Assembly: GCF_048323755.1 (NCBI RefSeq) | Contig: NZ_JBLWFS010000023.1 | Location: forward strand, 1-64,000 | Source of the DNA: Alkalihalobacterium sp048323755 | Lineage (GTDB): Bacteria > Bacillota > Bacilli > Bacillales > Bacillaceae_F | Direction: 5' to 3' | Length of the DNA: 64,000 bases | Part shown: piece after piece, positions 59,983 to 64,000 of the stretch | Layout: every line of letters begins with the position of its first letter | How positions within the stretch are numbered: the stretch's first letter is position 1 | Position numbers and translations under genes: made by a program | The notes under the pieces: generated by a model | Database searches by the model: none | What the model was told of the DNA's origin: nothing | Seen by the model: the letters and a program-made list of their open reading frames with translations, nothing else

Positions 59983-61029
59983 TTGTTAACAGAAGATAAA
60001 GTATTAAGTGCATTAAAAACAGTGGTGGATCCTTTTTTAAATAAGTCCATTGTTGAAGTCGATGCAATTCGTGAAATTAAAATTAAGGATGATCATGTAA
60101 GCTTAAAAATTGCCATCGCTAAAACAGGAACAGCTGAACAGATGCAACTTCAACAACAAATGGTCAATGTATTAAAATCAGCTGGAGCAGAATCAGTAGG
60201 GCTTCGCTTTGAAAACTTAACAGAACAAGAATTACAACAACGCGGTGGAGTTGAACAAAAACAAGCTCCATCTCTGCTTACATCTAAAAACACAACTTTT
60301 ATCGCGGTAACTAGTGGTAAAGGTGGGGTTGGGAAGTCAACGGTTTCAGTTAACTTAGCAACCACTTTAGCTCGACTAGGAAAAAAAGTTGGGATTATCG
60401 ATGCTGATATTTACGGCTTTAGTGTTCCAGACATGATGGGAGTAGAGGAACGTCCTAAGGTTATTGCAGAACGTATTTACCCTGTTGAACGATTTGGGGT
60501 TAAAGTGATTTCTATGGGCTTCTTCGTTGAAGATAACGCTCCAGTGATTTGGAGAGGGCCGATGTTAGGAAAAATGCTTAATAATTTCTTTAGTGAAGTA
60601 GAGTGGGGTGAGCTTGATTACTTAATTTTAGACTTACCGCCGGGTACAGGAGATGTTGCTCTAGATGTCCATACGATGCTTCCACTTTCAAAAGAAATTA
60701 TCGTTACCACACCTCATGCTACAGCTGCATTCGTTGCGGCGCGTGCTGGAGCAATGGCGATTAAAACAAATCATGAAATTATCGGTGTAGTTGAAAATAT
60801 GGCATACTTTGAAAGTAAAGTAACAGGTGAGAAAGAGTATGTATTTGGTACTGGCGGCGGGGAACGTTTAGCTGAAGAGTTAAAGACGGAAGTATTAGGA
60901 CAAATCCCGCTAGGACAACCAGAGATTAATAAAGATGATTTTGCACCGTCCATCTACGACGAAAACCATCCGATTGGAAAGATCTACACTGATATTGCCA
61001 ATCGTGTGATTGATAAAGTAGAAAGATAA
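59983..61029 (+). CDS. salA: Mrp/ApbC-family P-loop ATPase SalA
   Basis: Iron-sulfur carrier-type ATPase (Mrp/NBP35 family); in B. subtilis SalA represses scoC and so raises exoprotease production. 348 residues: an N-terminal MIP18/DUF59 domain (to about 90), then the deviant Walker A SGKGGVGKST and DADIYGFSVPDMMG, WRGPMLGKML, LPPGTGDVALD. TTG 59983 aligns with MIREDEVRKL of B. subtilis and is better spaced from AAAAGGATGG than ATG 59971. A bidirectional terminator follows. Confidence 0.95.
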   Translation: MLTEDKVLSALKTVVDPFLNKSIVEVDAIREIKIKDDHVSLKIAIAKTGTAEQMQLQQQMVNVLKSAGAESVGLRFENLTEQELQQRGGVEQKQAPSLLTSKNTTFIAVTSGKGGVGKSTVSVNLATTLARLGKKVGIIDADIYGFSVPDMMGVEERPKVIAERIYPVERFGVKVISMGFFVEDNAPVIWRGPMLGKMLNNFFSEVEWGELDYLILDLPPGTGDVALDVHTMLPLSKEIIVTTPHATAAFVAARAGAMAIKTNHEIIGVVENMAYFESKVTGEKEYVFGTGGGERLAEELKTEVLGQIPLGQPEINKDDFAPSIYDENHPIGKIYTDIANRVIDKVER

Positions 61030-61065
61030 TAAATGTCGTTTAGAAATTAACATAAGTAACCAATA

Positions 61066-61102
61066 AGAAAAGCAGTCCCTTATTTTGGGACTGCTTTTTC
61101 TT
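61066..61102. terminator. Bidirectional terminator between salA and gerD
   Basis: AAAAGCAGTCCC (61068-61079) and GGGACTGCTTTT (61087-61098) form a 12-bp stem, with T runs on the plus strand (TTTTTC) and on the minus strand. The convergent genes salA and gerD both end toward it. Confidence 0.95.
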
Positions 61103-61154
61103 TAAGATACTTCGCTGGAACTAGCGCTATTGCTACAAAAAAGCGATTTTCAGG

Positions 61155-61775
61155 TTAGGAGCCTTCCTCGCCGCTTTCATCTTCTTCCTCTTGCTTTTCT
61201 TGCTGTTCAGCTTCTTTTTGTAATTGTTCTGCTGTCACTTTACCTAAAATTTGATTAACCTTGGCAACAAAGAATGGACTTTCAAAAGCTTCAGCCATAA
61301 CTGTCATCACTTGTTGTCTGTATTCTTTTGTTCTCATTAAATCCAATGCTGCTTTTTCCATTTCTGGATCCTTAAGAATATCCATCATCATAGCTTGATA
61401 TTCCGGGTCTTTCATTAAACTTTTAAGCATCTCTTCCGTTTCTTTCTTTAAACTTTCAGCTAATGCTTGGGCAAATTCAGGATCTTGCATCGTATCTTCC
61501 CAGAATGCTCTTGCTTCTTCAGAAGTTAACGTTTGTTGAATCGTTTCTTTAACAAAAGCTTGTTCCATAATAAGGTTCTGTTGAACTTCTTCATCAGTTA
61601 TCGCTTCTGATATGGCCTTTTTTCCTTCCTCGGTCTGTAACATATCGACCATCATTTTTTTTGTACTTTCGTAATCAGGCTGAGCAGCTTGACTATTGCC
61701 TTCAGCTGGTGCACACCCTGAAACGATTAATACAAAAAATGCAGGAATAAGGATGAGTTTGTAAAATCGCCCCAT
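61155..61775 (-). CDS. gerD: Spore germination protein GerD
   Basis: Lipoprotein that clusters nutrient germinant receptors in the spore inner membrane. 206 residues on the minus strand: lipobox LIVSGC with Cys21, repeated helical segments with many Met and Glu (VKETIQQTL, MMMDILKDPEMEKA), and an acidic C-terminus. ATG 61775 follows AAAGGAAGAG; the longer frame from 61814 is not preferred. A sigma-G-like promoter lies upstream. Confidence 0.95.
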   Translation of the reverse strand: MGRFYKLILIPAFFVLIVSGCAPAEGNSQAAQPDYESTKKMMVDMLQTEEGKKAISEAITDEEVQQNLIMEQAFVKETIQQTLTSEEARAFWEDTMQDPEFAQALAESLKKETEEMLKSLMKDPEYQAMMMDILKDPEMEKAALDLMRTKEYRQQVMTVMAEAFESPFFVAKVNQILGKVTAEQLQKEAEQQEKQEEEDESGEEGS

Positions 61776-61804
61776 AAATCTCTTCCTTTCGATCATTTTG
61801 TCAT

Positions 61805-61835
61805 TAATATGCAATATTTCTACAAATTTTATGCA
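61805..61835 (-). promoter_or_regulatory. Sigma-G-type promoter of gerD
   Basis: On the minus strand TGCATA (61835-61830), 18 bp, CATATTA (61811-61805) fits the sigma-F/sigma-G consensus (GNATR, N18, CATNHTA). The gene is sigma-G dependent in B. subtilis. Confidence 0.7.
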
Positions 61836-61918
61836 TATCTTAAAGGGATAACCTAGATTTTTTACAATGTCATTGGTACAATCAATAAAGCAGAATAGAA
61901 GATGGAGGAGCGTTCATC

Positions 61919-62512
61919 GTGAATAGCCGTAAAGTTGTTTATTTGTTTTTTACATCACTATTAATAGGAAGTATTAGTGGTGCAATAGTAGGACTTGCCC
62001 TTGAATGGTCGGTGTATACAGCAGAAGGGGCAATGAATTTTCTCTTTGGTTTAATCTGGTTGTTAGGAATAAGTGCTGCCTTTAGTATAATCAGTCAAAT
62101 GGGGTTCTTTGCTTATTTAACCGTTCATCGACTAGGATTAGGTTTATTTAAAACAGCAAAGCTATGGAACAAAGTTCAAGTTGTCGTAATTGCTTTTGTA
62201 ATTTTTGATTTAATATATCTTCGTTACCTTGCATTTGTACAAGAAGGTGAAACGGTATTTCATTATGTTTTAATGCCAGTACTACTTCTCATATACGGTC
62301 TTATTGTTGCTTATTTGAAAGCTAAAGATACAAATCAAGGGGCATTTATTCCAGCGTTATTTTTTATTGTCGTAGTTACAACAATTGAATGGGTTCCTGC
62401 GTTAACTGTTAATGATCCTAAATGGTTATGGATTTACTTTGCACCGTTACTAGCAGCGAATACATGGCAATTGTTAATATTACATCGTTTAACCGGGAAT
62501 CAAGCTAAATAG
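61919..62512 (+). CDS. kbaA: KinB signalling pathway activator KbaA
   Basis: Membrane protein required for KinB kinase activity in the sporulation phosphorelay. 197 residues with six hydrophobic spans (about 7-27, 38-66, 86-106, 112-132, 143-163, 170-190) and few charged residues. It starts with GTG after ATGGAGGAG. Position next to gerD and pdaB supports the identification; the biochemical role is not established. Confidence 0.9.
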   Translation: MNSRKVVYLFFTSLLIGSISGAIVGLALEWSVYTAEGAMNFLFGLIWLLGISAAFSIISQMGFFAYLTVHRLGLGLFKTAKLWNKVQVVVIAFVIFDLIYLRYLAFVQEGETVFHYVLMPVLLLIYGLIVAYLKAKDTNQGAFIPALFFIVVVTTIEWVPALTVNDPKWLWIYFAPLLAANTWQLLILHRLTGNQAK

Positions 62513-62513
62513 A

Positions 62514-62563
62514 AAAAAAGAAACAGTCGGGTACATTTTACTTTAACCGGACTGTTTCTTTTT
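62514..62563. terminator. Bidirectional terminator between kbaA and pdaB
   Basis: AAAGAAACAGTC and GACTGTTTCTTT form a 12-bp stem, continued inward by GGT/ACC after one mismatch; A and T runs flank both sides. The genes converge on it. Confidence 0.95.
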
Positions 62564-62567
62564 TATT

Positions 62568-63326
62568 TTATTTTATTTCTTCACTTTTAGTAGTTGTACT
62601 TGCTATTAATTCACTTACAGTTACAAACGTATAACCTTTCCCCTTTAAACGGTCAATAATGACAGGTAAGGCTTTATGGGTTTGTTTGGCGGAGTCAGAT
62701 GCATGGAGAAGAATTACATCTCCCTTTCCTGTTGCATCTAATGTTTGTTCGACAATCTTATCGACTCCGGGGTTTTGCCAATCATAAGAATTAACACTCC
62801 AATGGGCAATGGAATAATCAAGCTTATCGGCTATTGTTAAGACTCTCTTATCAAACTGACCGTGTGGTGGTCGTAGTAAGGCAGGCTTTTTGCTTGTAAG
62901 CTCACTTAAGACTTGACCGCCGCGACGAATATCTTTTTTAATTTTCTCGTCATCCCACGACGGATATTTTTCGTATTGGTAACCATGATTTCCTATTTCA
63001 TGACCATCTTCGACAATACGTTCGACGATATCAGGATGACGCTCAGCCCAGGATCCGGAAAGGAAAAATGTAGCTTGGATATTTTTATCTTTTAATATAT
63101 CAAGAATGGGTATAGCTCGTTGATCGCCCCAACTGATATTAAAAGATAAGGACAATACTTTCTCACCTGTCTTTGCTTTATAAAAAGCTTGAGGTCCATC
63201 TGAGGTCGAAAAGACCATGATTTCATTTCTTTCTACAAATAGGATGCCAGCAGTAAAAAAGGCAGCAACAATAATAATGGATAATTGCTTTAACTTCTTT
63301 CCGTTTAACACGAAAAAGAACTTCAT
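62568..63326 (-). CDS. pdaB: Polysaccharide deacetylase family sporulation protein PdaB
   Basis: Maintains spores in late sporulation in B. subtilis. 252 residues on the minus strand: N-terminal membrane segment (about 13-30), then a NodB domain. Motif 1, usually TFD in this family, reads SFNISWG, with Asn63 at the catalytic-base position. Motif 2 is DGHEIGNHG, then LLRPPHGQF, and ILLHASDS near the end. ATG 63326 is best spaced from GGAGGGG; TTG 63329 overlaps. Mother-cell expression by sigma-E is expected. Confidence 0.93.
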   Translation of the reverse strand: MKFFFVLNGKKLKQLSIIIVAAFFTAGILFVERNEIMVFSTSDGPQAFYKAKTGEKVLSLSFNISWGDQRAIPILDILKDKNIQATFFLSGSWAERHPDIVERIVEDGHEIGNHGYQYEKYPSWDDEKIKKDIRRGGQVLSELTSKKPALLRPPHGQFDKRVLTIADKLDYSIAHWSVNSYDWQNPGVDKIVEQTLDATGKGDVILLHASDSAKQTHKALPVIIDRLKGKGYTFVTVSELIASTTTKSEEIK

Positions 63327-63358
63327 CAAACCCCTCCCTGTCCAATTACTCTAAAATA

Positions 63359-63387
63359 ACTCTATGCATTCAGGGACAAGATATGAA
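63359..63387 (-). promoter_or_regulatory. Candidate sigma-E promoter of pdaB
   Basis: On the minus strand TTCATATC (63387-63380), then 14-15 bp, then CATAGAGT (63366-63359), resembles the sigma-E pattern (ATA, spacer, CATANNNT). pdaB is sigma-E dependent in B. subtilis. Confidence 0.45.
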
Positions 63388-63453
63388 TAAAATTCCTGAT
63401 TTTAGAAAACAATTTTAAAACAGTCCTATACTAATTGGCAGAGGTGGAAAAAA

Positions 63454-63681
63454 ATGCTTGGGTTTTTACTAAACATGAAAGAAGTGCAAGAAGTAGAATA
63501 TTTACTAAAGAGAGAGATGGAAGAGTTACTTCTTGATTTAACAGATCCAAGAATAGATAACGTCGTAAAAAAAGCGATGGAAGAGAAGTATCAAATCATT
63601 TTTGGAATCTACCGCCGAGTGGCATCACCTAAAGAATGTACAAAATATATAAGAACACCACAGTATAAACATCTTAATTAA
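63454..63681 (+). CDS. Small conserved-looking protein, unknown function
   Basis: 75 residues, mostly helical and charged (KEVQEVEYLLKREMEELLLD, MEEKYQIIFGIYRRV), no membrane span or recognised domain. AGAGGTGG precedes the ATG by six bases, so it is probably translated. I have a vague memory of similar small proteins near pdaB in other Bacillaceae, but cannot name it. It stands between pdaB (opposite strand) and the next rRNA operon. Confidence 0.7.
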   Translation: MLGFLLNMKEVQEVEYLLKREMEELLLDLTDPRIDNVVKKAMEEKYQIIFGIYRRVASPKECTKYIRTPQYKHLN

Positions 63682-63690
63682 AAATTGTAG

Positions 63691-63737
63691 CTACCTCGTG
63701 GGTTCTTTACCAAATTTAATAAAGTAACACGGGGTAG
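63691..63737. other. Inverted repeat between the small gene and the rRNA promoters
   Basis: CTACCTCGTG (63691-63700) pairs with CACGGGGTAG (63728-63737) with one G-U pair, with further pairing inside. Neither strand has a good T run right after the stem, so it is only a possible terminator. Confidence 0.5.
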
Positions 63738-63757
63738 AAAAAAAGTTTTAGTAATTG

Positions 63758-63786
63758 TTGACGAATAAAAATGGACATGCTATAGT
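63758..63786 (+). promoter_or_regulatory. rRNA operon promoter P1
   Basis: TTGACG (63758-63763), 17 bp, TATAGT (63781-63786), with an A/T-rich run before the -35. Confidence 0.85.
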
Positions 63787-63842
63787 ATTCCTTACGCACT
63801 GATGCAACGAATTACTTCGATTTCATCTTTTGAAAAAAGTGT

Positions 63843-63871
63843 TTGACTTCAAGGATGCATCGTGTTATGAT
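63843..63871 (+). promoter_or_regulatory. rRNA operon promoter P2
   Basis: TTGACT (63843-63848), 17 bp, TATGAT (63866-63871). The tandem P1-P2 layout with about 85 bp between -35 elements is typical of Bacillus rrn operons. Confidence 0.85.
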
Positions 63872-64000
63872 TTAAAAGTCGCCATTGAGGTGGCAACAAA
63901 AAAGTTCTTTGAAAACTGAACAAAAAGCCAAGCGAAATAAATGAGATACATGATATCTCGTCAATGTTTTAAAACGTCACGTTTGTGACAGTGAGCTATA
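63872..64000 (+). other. 16S rRNA precursor leader (partial)
   Basis: Contains GTTCTTTGAAAACTGAAC (from 63904), the standard leader element (boxA type antitermination region) before Bacillus 16S rRNA genes. The 16S gene itself starts beyond the window. Confidence 0.85.

Overview
The window is a 64 kb stretch of low-GC Bacillota chromosome, almost certainly from an endospore-forming member of the Bacillaceae that is not Bacillus subtilis itself. Evidence: the gene order is the classical Bacillus one; there are sporulation and germination genes (sigH, cwlD, gerD, kbaA, pdaB); there is a CtsR box in front of ctsR; the proteins align closely with remembered B. subtilis proteins; and strong AGGAGG ribosome binding sites precede ATG, GTG and TTG starts. 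Nearly every gene is co-directional with replication. The segment is bracketed by ribosomal RNA operons: the 5S gene that ends one operon lies at the left edge, and the tandem promoters and leader of the next lie at the right edge.

Layout. 1-250: 5S rRNA and its terminator. 0.7-5.4 kb: CtsR-controlled stress operon ctsR-mcsA-mcsB-clpC. 5.5-17 kb: radA, disA, yacL, ispD, ispF, gltX, a cysteine T-box, then cysE, cysS, mrnC, rlmB, rae1 and sigH. 17.2-21 kb: rpmG, secE, nusG, rplK, rplA, rplJ, rplL. 21-29.6 kb: an RsmC-like methyltransferase, rpoB, rpoC and an L7Ae-like protein. 29.7-34.1 kb: rpsL, rpsG, fusA, tuf. 34.4-49.8 kb: the S10-spc-alpha super-operon through secY, adk, map, a KOW protein, infA, rpmJ, rpsM, rpsK, rpoA and rplQ. 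49.9-54.2 kb: ECF transporter module ecfA1-ecfA2-ecfT, truA, rplM, rpsI. 54.3-58.5 kb: an accessory insert with a subtilisin-family protease lacking a signal peptide and a large amylase with a predicted membrane anchor and a cre-like site. 58.6-63.7 kb: ybaK, cwlD, salA, gerD (minus), kbaA, pdaB (minus) and a small unknown gene. 63.7-64.0 kb: rRNA promoters P1 and P2 and the 16S leader.

Most of the window is core translation and transcription machinery, so novelty is concentrated between genes and in a few residues. The best leads are: a long palindromic repeat between ispF and gltX with an apparent internal-deletion copy after nusG; an adenylate kinase whose LID lost two of four zinc ligands; a PdaB deacetylase with Asn where the catalytic Asp is expected; the protease and amylase insert; a hairpin between the nusG Shine-Dalgarno and start codon; and a structured, unassigned segment before the 5S gene. 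I saw no CRISPR array, transposase, prophage or obvious defence system. All family assignments rest on reading motifs and on remembered homologues; no database search was run.
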